Shown here: in pieces, positions 1 to 15,200 of the stretch | How the letters are laid out: each line of letters opens with the position of its first letter | Position numbering within the stretch: position 1 is the stretch's first letter | Source: Pyrocephalus nanus | Taxonomy: Eukaryota; Chordata; Aves; Passeriformes; Tyrannidae | Direction of reading: 5' to 3' | Length of the DNA: 64,000 bases | Assembly (NCBI GenBank): GCA_038380795.1 | Contig: CM076267.1 | Location: 36,704,232-36,768,231, forward strand | Notes under the pieces: model-generated | Told to the model about the DNA's origin: nothing | What the model saw: the letters and a program-made list of their open reading frames with translations, nothing else | Database searches by the model: none | Position numbers and translations under genes: made by a program

Positions 1-263
1 AAAAAACCCATCAGTTTGTTCCTTCTTTGAATAAATTTTGAAGAAATTCTTCTTTGAATAAATTGTGGCCCTGAGTTTGCAGATGAACTTTTTAAATATC
101 TAAACCTTGCAAACTCCACCCTTTCCAGCCACCCTTTGCCACCACTGGAAGCACCAAGAGTTTCCTCTTCCCAACTCCTCTCCCTCCAGTTCTGTGCAAA
201 GCAAAGGGTGTAGGGAATGTTCTCCAGGAGCAGCAGAGCCAGGAATTCCCAGAGCTGCCTCAC
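1..263. other. Left edge, USP40 intron
   Basis: Sequence beyond the last USP40 exon in the window. No further exon with conserved USP40 coding potential was found; it reads as intron. Confidence 0.5.
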
Positions 264-3200
264 CTCTCTGACAGAAGCAGTCTCCTCCACAACTATCTCC
301 ATCTCAGGGCTCGAGTTCGGGTCGCTCCCAACCATAAAGTACAGGAAGAGCTAAAAATGGGATCAGAATAAATATGGGAATAGCGAGAAATAACCACTCC
401 CTGCTGCAGGAATGGCATCAAACTGCACTGCAGCACCTCTGGGCTAAAGCAACCCATCCAAGCAGCACAAACAGAGCAGCAAAGACACTGAGTTATCCAT
501 TAACTCCACAACTCCTCCTCCTGGACAGGGCTTGGAGCAACCTGGGCTAGTGGAAGGTGTCCCTGCCCACGGCATGGGGTGGAATGGGATCAGCTTTAAG
601 GTCCCTTCCAATCCAATCCATTCTGGGATTCCAGGATGTTTACAGCTTGTAGATTCCAGGAGCAATATTCCCCCCTCCCCATCATCCTTTGCAAAAGCAG
701 ATGCACCAGAGACCCTTTCCCTCACGGCTCTACCTGAGTGGAAGTTGGAGCTTTCCCACGGCACAACCCCAGCAAGCTTCCCATCTTCAGCTCTGCTTCC
801 TTGACAGTGTAATCCTCAGGCACTTCAGGGAGGATAAAAACATGGAGAACATCATCAGCCTCTGCTGCCTGGAAACACCAATTCTATCAAGCTGCCCTTG
901 AGAGCAAGATAAAAACATTCCATGGCCTTTGGAGAGCTTCCCTTCCCCAGCTCTGCCAGCAGATCTCCAGCTCTCCCATGATGACAGCAAGGGGATGGAG
1001 ATCTCCCAGGGCTCCCTGTCTATTGTTGGGACCATTCCCACTGTGAATCCCTTTCTTTGCCCCTCACCACCAGAGCAGCTGGAATTTCCCCTGCTGAAGC
1101 TGCCTCTGACCCTTTCCATGTGCTGCTCTGGGAAGAATCTGCCTCTGCCTTCTCTAAGATCCCACATTAAGGAATTAAAGATGGCAATCAAGATTCCTCC
1201 CTAGCTTCCCCCTCCTTTTCCATCCATCCCAGCTCCCGTTCCCTCTGGGTGCTCTGCTCTGGACAGGTTTTACTTTGCAAAGGCTTCTTTCTCCTGCTGA
1301 GCCCCCAGAACAGGAACAACATTCCAGGTGTTGTGTGACAAGCACTGACTGGAAGGGAATTAATCTCTCCTGGGCTTTTATTAATGCAGGGTATGAATAG
1401 AAGAGCAAAGCCACGGAAAAATGTTTCCCAGGAAGCTTCTCTCCACTGCTCCAACACCACCAAAACCAAAGCTGGGGGTCCCTTTCCTGCCAGCTCTGCC
1501 CCTCAGGAGCACAGTTAAACACTGACAGGTGGAATTAGGGATGGAAAAAAATAAACCCAAGCTGAACATTTGAGTTCAACCTCTACCTCTGTATTGCTGC
1601 TGTTAATGAACCTAAAAACTGGGGGGAAAAAAACCCACCCAGCTGCCTCAGTTAAGTCTGGAAATCAGTGAAGTTCTTCTCCCAGGGAAGGACAAAGGGG
1701 AGCTCTAAATCTCCTCAGTGGTTCCTTACAGAAAAAGGATGGAATAAATCAATTTACCTGGAGACAGAAGTTTCCCATTCCCACTAACAGGTCGAAGACA
1801 GCTCTCATTTGCTGTAACAAAAAGGGCAGGAAAGAGAGATTACTAAATAATTCAAGTAAGAAACTTGGCTCATAATTAAGATTAATTACCAGTAGATTAA
1901 TTACAACAAGTCTCCCACCCATGACATCAAAAGCCCACCTGGAGAAATTCCCAGAAAGTCCCTGAACAATCTTTTATTCTTTTGCTGAAGGATCATTTTT
2001 CTCTTTTAAAGTACAATCAGCAAAATTTTACAAAACTGGCCAAGCGCTTCCAAAGGGAAAGACAACAAAAACTTGAAAGAAAACTGAAGACTCTTCCAGA
2101 AAACAATAAAGTTTAAAAAAAAAAAAAATCTTCTTCAACTGTGAGTATAATACTTTAGTAAGACAACATAAATATTCCTACTCAAATAAGTAAAATAACA
2201 GCCTCGTAAAATGCACTGGTTTATTTTCCTAAAGTTTGGGAAACTAATAATTAAATTTAAAATTAATTGAGTTTTAGGTCCTTTGCAGCCTCTTTCCAAA
2301 AAACAAAAACACCAAAAACACCCCCCCCCAAAAAAAAAACCCCAAAACCAAAAACAACAACAAAAACAAACAAACAAAAAACCCCTAACAGCAATGGATT
2401 TGCTGTTTTGAATAGACTGCTGGAAAAACCAGGAAAATCCTGGTAAATTCAGTGAATTGAGTGTTATGAGACAAAGGTGAAGCAGCTGAACACTCACCGA
2501 GCTCCTCCTCCAGGTGAAGCTCCCTTATCGCCTTCATTTTGATATCTGACATCACCTAAAAGAAAGGAATGTTAACACTCCCAGCAGGGAATGCCAGGAG
2601 AAATGCCACTCCACAAAGAGCAGCAGCTAATCCCTCCCTCCTCTTTCAGCTCTGCTTTCCTGCCACCTCCTCAAACACAAGGCAGGGGCCAAAAATCAAA
2701 GTTGCTTCACACTAAAACACTGCCCTGGTTTCATTTACCTGCCAAAGAGCCCAACAGCAGGAACTCTGAGCTCCAGGGTATTTTCAGCAGGGAAAAACCT
2801 CACCCCTGAGGCTCAACCTAATTAACTGGGCAAAGGGCAGTGGGCAAGCTGGGGGAGAAGAGCCCTGGCCGAGCAGAGTCCTTACTGTTTCAATAGTGGC
2901 AGTGATTTTAACTTGTTTCTCTTCATCCTCTGCCCCACAGAAGTTCTTCACTTGGAGCCAGCTGATGTCATAGGTAAAGGCTGTCAGATTGCCACTTGAA
3001 ATGTTCACAAAGCTGTGGAAATCAACAGTGCAGACACAGTCAGAGACAGGAAAGCTGCCTGTTGGCAGGGTAAGATCACTCAGCAGCAAAGCTCCCAATT
3101 AAACTGATGGTTCTGAGCTCATTAACAGTGATGGAGTATCACAGGGCAAGGGTCAGGCAGCATAGACGTGTAAGGAGAGCAGAAATTTACCCCTGACACC

Positions 3201-6200
3201 TTCAGATTCAACTGGGAGATTCCCTTAAAGTATAAAACCTTACAGTGGCTTCATCCTGGCACAGCTTGGGCTGATTCTCTTCTGATATTGCTCTGCCCAA
3301 GTCCTTCGGATTCAACCCCCTGAAAATGAGGTCATGCCCAATATTTGCCAGCACACTGAGCACAAAGTTGTTCCCACCAGGTTTCTTCCCCCACCCTTTC
3401 CAAGTAGAAGCCAAAGGGATGTGTATCTGCACTTTGGGAGCAAGGAATGTCTAACAGCTGACAAGTGTCCGACCCCCAGAACTTAAGGCTGACCTTTTAA
3501 ATACAAAGCGAGGTAAAGTGATAATTAGTTACAAGAATATAAAGAATATATCATTCTAACTGAGCAGATTTTGCCAAAATGGTTTTTTTTTTTTTTGTTT
3601 AATCAAAGTGGTCACCTCTGGTCGTGGCTGTCTAAGATGAGCACTGAGCACCCGTCCTTCAGGCCAACGCTTCGGACCGTTTCCTTCATATCCTCCTCGC
3701 GGAAAACCTCCCAGTTCTTGGCTTCCTTCTCCGCCCCGGAGCTGTTCTTCAGGATGATTCCCCCTGCAGGGGCCAGGGCTGTGTGCAGGTCTCCCAGCCT
3801 GGTGCTGCAGGAGAAGGTGTGCTGGGCCTCGGTGAAGTGCTGGCCCTTCCCTCCCTCGTTGTGCTCGGCCAGGCGCAGCACGTTCAGCACCACGGGCTCG
3901 TGCTCGGCACCCGTGGGCACCTTGGTGCCTCCAACCTGAGGGGAGCAATCCCACAGTCAGGCACTGCCGACCCACACACTGCACCAAAATCGCAGTAGCA
4001 TCAAGGAGGCAAAAAGGTGGACACTTCTCTCCTCATTAGAGATACGAAGCAGCTTCCTACTGAATGCCCAGCAGAGTAACCCAAAGGTGCTGGCAGGACA
4101 AAGGACAACCCCAAGGGCTGGTACCCAGGGAAGCCCCATCCCTGAAGTGTCCAAGGACAGGTTGGAACAAACTGGGCTAGTGGAAGGTGCCCCTGCCCAT
4201 GGCAGGGAGTGGAAGGAGATGGGCTTTAAGGTCCTTCCAACCCAAACCATTCCATGGTAACAGCAGCTGGGAAACCAGGGGACACTTGGTCTCCATCAGC
4301 TTAAGAACAAAGGAATTTAGCCCCTCAGGATATTAAAGAACTGCCCAAATGTGACTGAGGCAGATCATAAGAGTTAGATTTTTAAAACCTGATGCTGAAC
4401 CTAAGCAATAAATACACCTCCTTGCTGAAGAAAACATGGAATCACATGGAAAGCTGGAGGAAAAACTACCCCAAAAGTACAACCAAGACAAAACCAATTC
4501 TGGTTCTGGAAGTTTAGGGTTTCAGGTTTGGCTTGGGGTTTTCCTTTGATAAACCTGGAAGGCAATGAATACTTTTACAATAGATGTCTTTTAAAAATAA
4601 TCCTTTAATCCCTTACATAGACAGGATAAAATGCTGTGTTTCCTGAGCACTTCAAAGTCAAGCAAAAAAGCCTTAATATTCTATTAAAGGGAAGATACAA
4701 GACTGGAAAATTTCAGGTAGAGCATCCACAGACTTATCTCTTCAGGTGAGACAGGAGGCTATTTGGCTCTTTTACCTCTTTCCCGTTCCACACGAAGATG
4801 TCTGCTCCATCAGCCACCCCGATGCCATCCAGGCTCAGCTCATCCCCTGAAAAACAAGCACATCATGAGCTTCTTGCCCCCCTCCCAAACACACAAGCAG
4901 GGTCAGCAAGTCAGGCTCTAACCTACATTTCCCTACATTTTCTCCTTTCCTCCTACCCTGTCTTCCACCTACCAGGAAAACCCTATGGAAGCAAACATCC
5001 ACAAGCAAATCAAGGGCAAAATACACACTGATATATTTTTATCAGCAAAGGGGTTTAACTTGCTTCAGAGCTGAAGTCTGAACTGCACTGCACAACAAAG
5101 GTTACCCAGAAAAGTCCCAAAATCCCTCATTTCACTACTAAGAGTGAAATAAATAACTTAAATAATGTAACAGGAAGCTTGAGTTGGAAGAGTGTTCAGT
5201 GATACACATCTCCAAGAGGGTTTCTATGGAAGGAAATCTTTGATGTCTGCAGTAAATTCAAATATATAAAGAACATGGAAGCCTGGATTGGAGTGGCCTT
5301 ACCATCAAGCACCTGGTAGAGATGTAATCCTGCTGGTAAAGGCTTGGCCAGACTCAGCACCATGTCTCCTTCCCAGGAGTCCAACATCTCATTGGGAAAA
5401 AATCACCAGAAAAATTCCATAAATATTATATAAATTTAGAGAGTGTTATTAAAATGTAATGTTTAAATGCTATTATATAAAACATAATAAATAGTATAGA
5501 AATAGTATATAAATTCTAAAATAAATACGGTATTAAAAATTATTATTTCAATTATCTCATATAAATTATTTAAATTTATATGTTATAAATGCTATATATT
5601 CCATATGGTATCTGTTATGTAAATTTATATCATGTTATATAAAATCAAGCAGTAAATCAAATTCCAAGCTGCTGGAAGCTGTTACAAGCCTGGCTCCCAA
5701 GCTCACCTGGGGACACCTTGAGAAGATAAAGACAAATCTGTCCCAAAATGAAATTTTAAAGTGTCAATCCATAATAAATAATAAATAAATAAAATCCATA
5801 AATAAATCTCACGAGAGCCTTAAAGTCTTGAAGCTCTTTAGTTCTTGAAGCCACAAAACTGCTGAAAATTTAACTAGTTTTTAGTTAAATTTAGTTAAAT
5901 TTTCAGCAATTTCATGGCTTCAAGAACAGACCCCAAATTTATTTCCTTATTTCTAAACCCACATGAGTTTTTAGCCTCCTGAAACCACTTTTACAGTCGA
6001 AAACTCCTCATTTAAAACAAAAACTGCAGCATAAGTACATTTGCAAATGTTGTGGTGGCTCAATAAAGGTGCAGTTTGAGTTCAGCGAGGGGAGCAAATA
6101 CCTGGAAAACGGCCTGGCGAAGGTCTCCCAGGGTTTTCCTCCTGTCAATGGTCAGATCCACCACGCTCTCTTTCCAGGAGAGGGAGGGATGCAAAGCCCC

Positions 6201-9200
6201 ATTGTGGAATTTGTAGCAGGAGCTCAGATGGAGATGTAAATCGATGCCATTGCTGGCCGAGTCACATTCAGCTCTTGGGGAGAGGAACAACAACAAAAGG
6301 GTGACTTGAACACCAATTTTAAACTCTAAGTACGGAAATTCCATCAGATGCCTGGTTATGCCCCTAAAAGGGAGGCAGGGAATCACCAGAAGGCAGAACC
6401 CGGGAATACAAACCCCATTCTTCAGTCAACCTCCGTGACACTGAATCAGTTCAGCACCTGGCTCTACCCAGGGGGTTTCTCTTCCCCTCAAACCCCTCTG
6501 GAGATCTGCAGGGAAGAGCTGGTTGAGCCTGGCCCAGTGCCATCAACATACCTCTTTTTCTGCAGCTCTGCATTGGCAGCATTCATCTCATCCAGGAGGT
6601 GCTCAGGAATTTGGTACCTCGGGTTTCCTCGTGCTGCAACAAAGAAGAAGAGGCTGGTTTGGCTCAAAATGTGGCTTGGCAAATAAGGAAGTCAAGATGA
6701 AACATTACATTGAGAAAGCAACTATGTTCAGAATAGAGAAAATTCAACTGCAAGATGACACAAAGAACAAATAATTTAATTCTCCAATCAGTCTTTAGGG
6801 GAAAATAATATAAATGCCAATAGCAACAACTTGTATTTGTTTTGGATGTTCTGCTGTTATTCGTGAAGCATATTTAAAATAATAATAAAAAAAAAAAAAA
6901 ATCAGTGTCAGCTGTAGCCAATTCACTGGTCACTAATTTGATCTAACACTTTTTTTCCCCAAGGGGAAAGTGGATCTTAAAGGACAGAAAAGCCCAACAG
7001 CCCAAAAAAACTGTCACAGCAGGAAGCCCCCTGGACATCAGGATGAGCTTTGTGTACCTTCAGGAGGCCTTTTCAGCTGGGATTTTCGGTAAAACAGCAT
7101 GTAGGCACTCTCTTTACCCTGGAATTGTTTCTCAATGTCCTTCTCCTTGATGGGCTGGACTTTGGAATCGTTGAGGTCGAACCAGTGGCAGCCAGCAGAG
7201 CTGGCCCTCGGCCCGGGTGGGGTCTTCTCCGAGTGCCAGGGGACACCATTGCTGTGGGGAGGGCTCTGCAGAGCTTGGCCTGCAGGATCCAGCCCCACCA
7301 GCAGCTTGTGGGCCTCCTTCAGGCCAACCCTGTTGGCATCAGGGCTCAGCTGGAATACCTGAGGGTGATGCTGCAAATACTGGGAGCAAACAAGGGCAGG
7401 ATGAAGGCACCGGGTTGGAAATCCCCACGAGTCACCCTCGAGCTGAGCCACAAACCCCGACCCTTCAAACTCCATCTCATGGGGCTTCCCCCAGGTATTT
7501 CCTCAGCTCAGACAGAAAAAAAATGTGATTTTCTTACCGCCTGACCTTTTCTGTGACACCCTCCAACCCCTCCAAAAATCCACAAAACCAAATGCAGAAA
7601 TTAAACAACCCCCGACAAAAGAAGGAGAAAAAAAAAACCAAACTAAATCTGAATCTCAGTTTTAATCAAAGATTCATTGGCTCTTTCCAAAAAGCTTAAA
7701 ACAATTTACAGTTATTTCAAGAATACTGATCAAGGTGCTTTTGGCAGAGACCCAGCACTCGCCTTTGGCAATATTTTTGAGAGCACAGCGAGTGGGGAAT
7801 GTTTATTTTAACACTGGGTTGCTCATAAGTTGTTTCTGTGACTCACACTCAGATTTCCCACCCACATTTATTAGAGTACAGCAGGTAGGTCCATTAAAAA
7901 AAAAAAACAAAAAAAAACAAAAAAAACCCCAAAACAAACAAAACAAACAAAAAAAAAACCAACCAAAAACAAAAACACCCCCCCACACACACACAAAAAA
8001 ACACAAACAAAAAAACCAAAACCACCATGTAATTTCCAGATAGCTACAACACAAATGAAGTGTTCCCCTTAAAGCTTTATAAAGCACAGTAACAAGATTT
8101 TCCTGGAGTATTCATTTCATGGACATGCTGGAACAAACCAAAATTCCCCTTACAAACTTCTCCTTGCTAGTCCAAGGCTCTATATTTTCAATTATCATCC
8201 AGCTGACTCTTCAACAGGAATATAAATTATTATTATAAAGTTATCTCAGCAGTAAAACCCAAACTACCAGCCATGGGATTACCTTTCTTAATGCTCCATA
8301 TTGTTTTCTGTACTTCTTATTCCAGGACACCCCTTTTTTCTCCAATAATTTCTGCCCTAATTGATCCACAGGAATTTGCTTTGAGTCTTCCTGCAGAGAA
8401 ATGAAAAACTGGGATAACAACAGGCTCCAAAATCACAAAGAAGTCAGTTTGGAAGTGCTTCCATTATTGCTGGTTTTTATTAAGCCAATGTAACATCACC
8501 TTTTACAGCAGCTTTGGGGGGCAGCTTAAGAAGTATTCAAAAAGGACCTTTTTCTGTATGAAGAGAAACTATTACTGTCAATTTTAATTTCCCTGCCTCA
8601 ATTTTAATTTCCCTGCCTCACTTTTAATTTCCCTGCCTCACTTTTAATTTCCCTGCCTCACTTTTAATTTCCCTGCCTCACTTTTAATTTCCCTGCCTCA
8701 CTTTTAATTTCCCTGCCTCACTTTTAATTTCCCTGCCTCACTTTTAATTTCCCTGCCTCACTTTTAATTTCCCTGCCTCACTTTTAATTTCCCTGCCTCA
8801 CTTTTAATTTCCCTGCCTCACTTTTAATTTCCCTGCCTCACTTTTAATTTCCCTGCCTCACTTTTAATTTCCCTGCCTCACTTTTAATTTCCCTGCCTCA
8901 CTTTTAATTTCCCTGCCTCAATTTTAATTTCCCTGCCTCAATTTTAATTTCCCTGCCTCAATTTTAATTTCCCTGCCTCAATTTTAATTTCCCTGCCTCA
9001 ATTTTAATTTCCCTGCCTCAATTTTAATTTCCCTGCCTTAATTTTTCAAGCTTCAATTTTTTCAAGTCTCAGTTTCCTTTCCAGCCCCAAAATTTTCAAT
9101 ACACCTTCTTTTTTTTTTTTTTTAAGCTTCTATTTTTTTCCCAACCTCATATTTTTAAGTTTTCATTGCTTCCCAGTAAGTTCAGAGGAGCTCTGGACAC

Positions 9201-12200
9201 TCAAACCTGCCCAGTCTCACACACATAAACACCTTCCAGGCTCAAAATCGAAGCAATAAACCCCTTACATACCATACCTCTGCTAAAATCCCTTTTAAGA
9301 CTGCCAGGGGAGTCTCAGTTTCTCTGGAATTTTCAGCATCTCTTCCAGCCTTATCTTCAATCAGCTTTTCCTCTTCTTCCTGTGCAACAAAGAGAAGAGA
9401 CTCACAGATGCTGCTGCATCACACAGCACTGGGTTTGATTATTCTGTAGTAAAACTAGAAGGAAACTCTGATTAATTATCCTTCTGAAGGACATAAGACA
9501 CCCAAAAGCCTCATAAAATATTAATTAGTTTGGCTGCACATTCACCCTTTTGCTGGAAAATAAAGCAAGGAAGGGGAAGAAAAAACCCAAACAAACCATT
9601 TCTGACTCACCTGTAGCTGCCAGTTTCCTAATTCATCCACATCTCTGATATAAACATGATAGTGTCCTCCATAGCAGCCACCTTTGTGTATAATAACAGA
9701 GAAGAGCTCATACATGTACTCTGAATCATCCATTTCAGGCTTGAAAGAGAGAAATAATAACAGTCACCAGGACACACACTGGGAAGTCGAGCAACCCCAG
9801 GGCAGTTCCACACCAGCAGAGATTTTCCGGGGTGTGTTTTTGCAGCTTGAAATGGTTTGGGGTTTTTTTCAGTGCTGGCAACACAGGGGAGGGGTGATAT
9901 AAACCATGGAATGGGCTGGGCTGGGAGGGATTTGAAAGCCCTTCCACTGTCCCAGGTTGCTCCAAGCCCTGTCCAGCCTTGGACACTTCCAGGGATGGGG
10001 AGTGCACAACCTCTGTGTTACCAAGCAACAATATTTTTTATTTGATTAATATTCTTTATTTACTATTTTTATTACTATGTTTAACTTTTAAATTATTATC
10101 ATTGATTTAAATGTTTAATTGTTATTATTGATTTAAATTTTTAATTGTTATTGCTGATTTACATTTTTATTTTATTATTATTTATTTATTTATTTATTTA
10201 AGTGGGCTCTTTCGGGATCCCAAATTGTCAGGAAGCGACGGTACAGCTCAGTTCCTAACCAAAATCCTATCTGTGAATGCCAATGAACACAGATCCCTGA
10301 GTGAAAATGGGATAACGGGGGGCACACAAAACACACACCACACGGGCAGACAGCGACGATGTAAAACCCAACTTCCCTTTCCAGCTGAGAAGTCTGGGAG
10401 TTTTCAAGGAAGGGGCAGGTTGAGTTCTGCAGAGTTATCACACCCTTGGACATCTACAAACTATTTCCCCCCTCAGAAAGCGGCTCTTTGGCCAGAAGAG
10501 GGGAAGCCCCCGGGTCCCTGAGGGCCCCCAGCTGGCGGCAGGAGCGGGAGGGAGGGCCCAGCACGAACCTGCTCGCAGAAGGGCCGCAGGTTGATGCGCA
10601 GGGGGAAGGGGTAGCAGCTCGTCTCCTTGTACCTCTCACCCCTCTGGAAGTCGAAGTTGAACCTGAGCAGGGACACGGTGAGGAACGGCGGCAGCTTCCG
10701 CAGCTTGGCTGACTGTGGGGAGAGCGCAGAGAGCAGCGTCAGAAAACGAAGGACACGGGGGAAATCCCAGTCAGTAATTCCATTTCCACGCCCTCCTTTA
10801 CACCTTCCAGGCAGGAAAGCCAAGAAGAGGCCGTTTTCATGAGGGACAGTGTTAATCAAGATTGAACAGCTTGGTGTGGGACACACCAGGAACCCTCGGG
10901 AGGAATAAAACCAACCACCTCTGCATGCAAGTGGGCATTCAATGGCCACGTCCCTGAGCCTTTCCAGTGTCTCCATCCAGCTCCCATTCCCAGGGGAAGC
11001 TCCCAGGAGCACACACATGGCTCAACCAAACCCTGAATTAGGGATTCTTGTTTTATCCACTGTCAGGACTGTGGCAAAGCTCCGTGGAACAAGGATTCCA
11101 AAATCCCATGTTCTGCCGAGCTCAGTGTGAAATCAGACTGTGCCATTAAATTCTAATCAAGTCCTGAAACAGGAAACAAGAAAGGAGGGACAGCCACATC
11201 CAGAGTACAAAGGGATGAAGAGCTGTGCTGCTCCAACATCCCTCCTCCACACTGCAGCCTTCCAGCACAGCCTGGCATCCCCAGCTATAGGATTTCCTAC
11301 CAAAATCCGGAGTTCCCACTCTCCTCCTGCATGGATGAGCACTTTGAGAGGCACACAACTGTTCCCCTGCACTCCCTTGAACCCAGCCAAGTTCAATCCA
11401 AGCAGCCCTTGCACCAAGGCACGTGAGGCACTGCCGAGTGTTCCCGAGCCTGGGCACTGATTAACCAGCCTGTCCTCAGCTCCCCTTTGGAACAGTCCCT
11501 CCCACATCCAGCTGTGGGGTTTGGATTGCACAAGCTCTGCTGTTGAGAAGAGGGCAGAGTGCACCAACAACTTGAGCAGCAGTTCCTATTTCCCTGTGCA
11601 GAGCAACTTCTGCTCATTGTTTGTCTCTCCCATTTGGGTTCCTCGGGAGAGAATTTCCACAGTTTTCCTCAGTACAGGGATCTGGGTTTTCTCTTTATGC
11701 TTCTTAACACAGTTGCTCAGGTTTCATAGAATCATGGAATGGTTTGGGTTGGGAGAAACCTTAAAACTCATCTCATCCCACCCCCTGCCATGGGCAGGGA
11801 CACCTTCCACCAACCCAGGTTGCTCCAACCTAGTCTTGGACGCTTCCAGGGATGGGGCAGCCACAGCTTCTCTGGGAATTCCATGCCAGCCCCTCTCCAC
11901 CCTCCCAGGGAAGAATTCCTTCCTAATATCCCACCTAACCCTGCCCTGTGGCAGTGGGAAGCCACTCCCCCTTTCCTGGCACTCCAGTCTCTCTCCATCT
12001 TTCTTGTAGCTCCTTCAGGTCCTGCAAGGCCACAATCAGGTCACCCCAAAGCTTCTCCTCTCCAGGCTGAACAATCCCAGCTCTCCCAGCCTTTCCTCCC
12101 AGCAGAGCTGCTCCAGCCCTCTGATCATCCTGGGGTCTCCTCTGGACTCGCCCCAACATCTCCATGTCCTTCCAGCGATGGAGACCCCAGAGCTGGAGGC

Positions 12201-15200
12201 TCCAACCAAGCAAGCTGAGCTCTGAGAGCCACCAAGGAGTTACCTTTGAAGCTTCAACAAGTTTATCACAGGCTCCACACCGATACAAGTTGTCATTTTC
12301 AAAGTATTCTTCTTCCACGTACATGTTCCACAGGGCCTCCTCCAAGCCAGCAACACCTTTCACTGCCACTGTGAGGTCTAAGAAATCTTCCTACACAGAA
12401 AGGACAACAAAATAAAGGAGCTATCAAAGTGGTGGAAGTTCATGGGACAGTAGGAAGAGCCTCATTGCCGTCACCATTGCAGATGGAAATGTGTTGCTAA
12501 TGGGAGAAAACTGTCAGAGAAGAGAAATTAATTTTTAAGCCCCGATTTTTTTGGAATCACAAAGAGCATCAAAGACTGCAAATATGTCTTTTGCTGTTGT
12601 TAGGGAGCTGAGCAGTGAGGTAGCCGCATCTCCCAAAGGCTCAGAGGATGCAGGAACCCCTGGGGTTTTCTCCCCTCTGATGGAGGTGGTTTAGAAAACG
12701 CAGCCAAGGCTTCCAGTCTCAATTCAACAAGGACACAAAAAAGATGAGATTTTTTTTTTTTGGACTTGAAAAAGAAAAATAGAATATTGGAAGTACCTTC
12801 AGCACACTGAGCAGAGCCTTGTGGTGGAAAATGCCCCTGCCTTACCTGTCTCTCACTGACATTCTTGCACTCCTTGCACACGATCTGGTTGACAACGATG
12901 CCGTGGTACAGCCGGTTGATGAGGTCATGCCCCGATGTCCCCACCAGGGAGGTCTCCAGAGCACTGAACAGGATCCTGTTCAACTCCTGCACATCATGCT
13001 GCCTCATCTCCTGCCCCAGGAAACAGGGAGAAGTCAAACAGTGCTCTCTGCTCTGCTGATTCCTTAAAACCAGCATTTATCAGGTGTCACAGAGTGACTG
13101 CTCCCAATTTACTCCTTGAGGTGTAAAACACCACATTTGTTACTGCTCTTGAGCTGGTTAAGCTGAGCAGCTCCAAGTACATCACCTACAGCCCACATCA
13201 GGCACTTCCACTTGGGAACCAACCCAGGATGGTTGGGAGGGATGCTGAAACTCATCTCATCTTCCCCCCTGCCACAGGCAGGAACACCTTCCACCAGCCC
13301 AGGCTGCTCCAACCTGGCCTTGGACACTTCCAGGGATGGGGCAGCCACAGCTTCTCTGGGAATTCCATCCCAGCCCCTCCCCACCCTCCCAGCCAAGAAT
13401 TCCCTCCCAATATCCCACCTAACCCTGCCCCCTGGCAGTTTGAAAGCCATTCCCCCTTGTCCTGGCACTCAGCTCCAACATGAGTGACACAGTTCAGTTT
13501 GGGTAAGGATTTGAGCATCTGAGGACGCTGTTGGAAAAACATCCCTGTAAAAACCAAGGAAAAGCTACTGGAGTTGTATCAAGGAGAACAACCATCTTCT
13601 GCAGCTCCCTGTGAACTGGCAGGGAGCTCATGTGGAGATCCCACAACAGCTGACCCAATCCAAGGTCATCTCCATGGCCTGAAGGATTTTAAGACGTGTC
13701 TTAAAGGCCGAACTCCAAGGAACAAAAACTCTCCACTGAGGAAAACAAGGTTCCAGGGGCTGGAGATCTGCACCTCATGGCTGTTCCAGCCAAAGCTCTC
13801 GGTGAGATCTGTGGTGGATGCAGCCTGCTGGTCCAAGAGCAGGAGCTGGGCAAACAACCTCTGGAGCTGCAACGGAATTATTCGAACCTGGGGACAAAAC
13901 ACACAAAATACACCCAAACAGGTCAGAAGGAGTCACCAAAATAATTTAAATCACAGTAATTTAGTACAAAATTTGTAATAACCATCACTGTCTTTGGCTT
14001 TCATAACAGGTGACTTGATTCGCACCAAAACAGCAGTGATGCTTTATTCCCAAAAATCTACAGTCCAACAGAATCATGGAATGGTTTGGGTTGGGAGGGA
14101 CCTTAAAGAACATCTCATTCCGTGGGCAGGGACACCTTCCACTAGCCCAGGCTGCTCCAACCTGGCCTTGGACACTGCCAGGGATGGGGCAGCCACAGCT
14201 TCTCTGGGAATTCCATCCCAGTCCCTCCCCACCCTCACAGGGAACAATTACCTCCCAATATCCCATCTCTCCCTGCCCTTTGGCAGTGGGAAGCCATTCC
14301 CTGTGTCCTGTCCCTCCATCCCTTGTCCCCAGTCCCTCTCCAGCTCTCCTGGAGCCCCTTTAGGCCCTGCAAGGGGCTCTCAGGTCTCCCTGGAGCCTTC
14401 CCTTCTCCAGGTGAGCATTCCCAGCTCTCCCAGCCTGGCTCCAGAGCAGGGGGGCTCCAGCCCTGGCAGCAGCTCCAGGGTCTCCTCTGGACTCATTCCA
14501 AGATATTTCTTGTGCTGGGTCACACCAACAGAGCCATGGAACACACCTGCAGTGATCAACCAAAACTCCCCCATCACCACAGCAAAAAAGAAGAGCTTTT
14601 CCTGATATTCTTCCCGACACTGATCCCTAAAAACTCAGTTCCAACACGCCATGATCCACAGATTTCCACATGGTGGGATGGAAGGAAAACATTCCAGCAG
14701 AGACAGACTCAATATCTGATCCCTGAAGCAAAAGCTTCTGGCACTGGGGACTTAGAACTGTGTGGAAAATCCAGTGTCACCCAACCCAAACTGCCTTTTG
14801 GGGTTAAAAATTCAGGCTTTCCCCCCTCCCCACAACAAGGGTCACAGGAACTGAAACAAAATTCCTCCAACTCAACCCCAAGAAGTGACTGAAGGATCCC
14901 CAGTACCTTTGCATCTGGTTTCCTGCTGTCATCCAGAGTCCCGAGCTCCTCAGGGCCCAGAGAGAACAAAGCCTCTGGAATGGGAAAGAAAACACCTCCT
15001 TAAATAATACAACACCTGGGGAAAAAGGGACAAGGGGGAAAAAAGGGACTGGGAAGGAAAGACAAACAGGGAAATATCTTTTTCAGGAACTGCAGTGATG
15101 GGATTGATAAAATTAACAACTCTAGACAGCAAGAACCTCATTTATTTACCCAAACTTGTAAGGAAACTCAATGCTTCTAATCCTTAAATTTTGTGCCAAA

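Noticed and set aside
3208..3432. Possible extra USP40 exon at about 3243-3294 with acceptor and donor words
   Set aside because: It would end phase 0 and cannot join in frame to the next exon, whereas splicing from 3616 to 3012 keeps frame and the expected family length.
7803..8087. Phe/Cys/Trp-rich minus-strand frame
   Set aside because: Product of an A/C-rich low-complexity tract; not coding.
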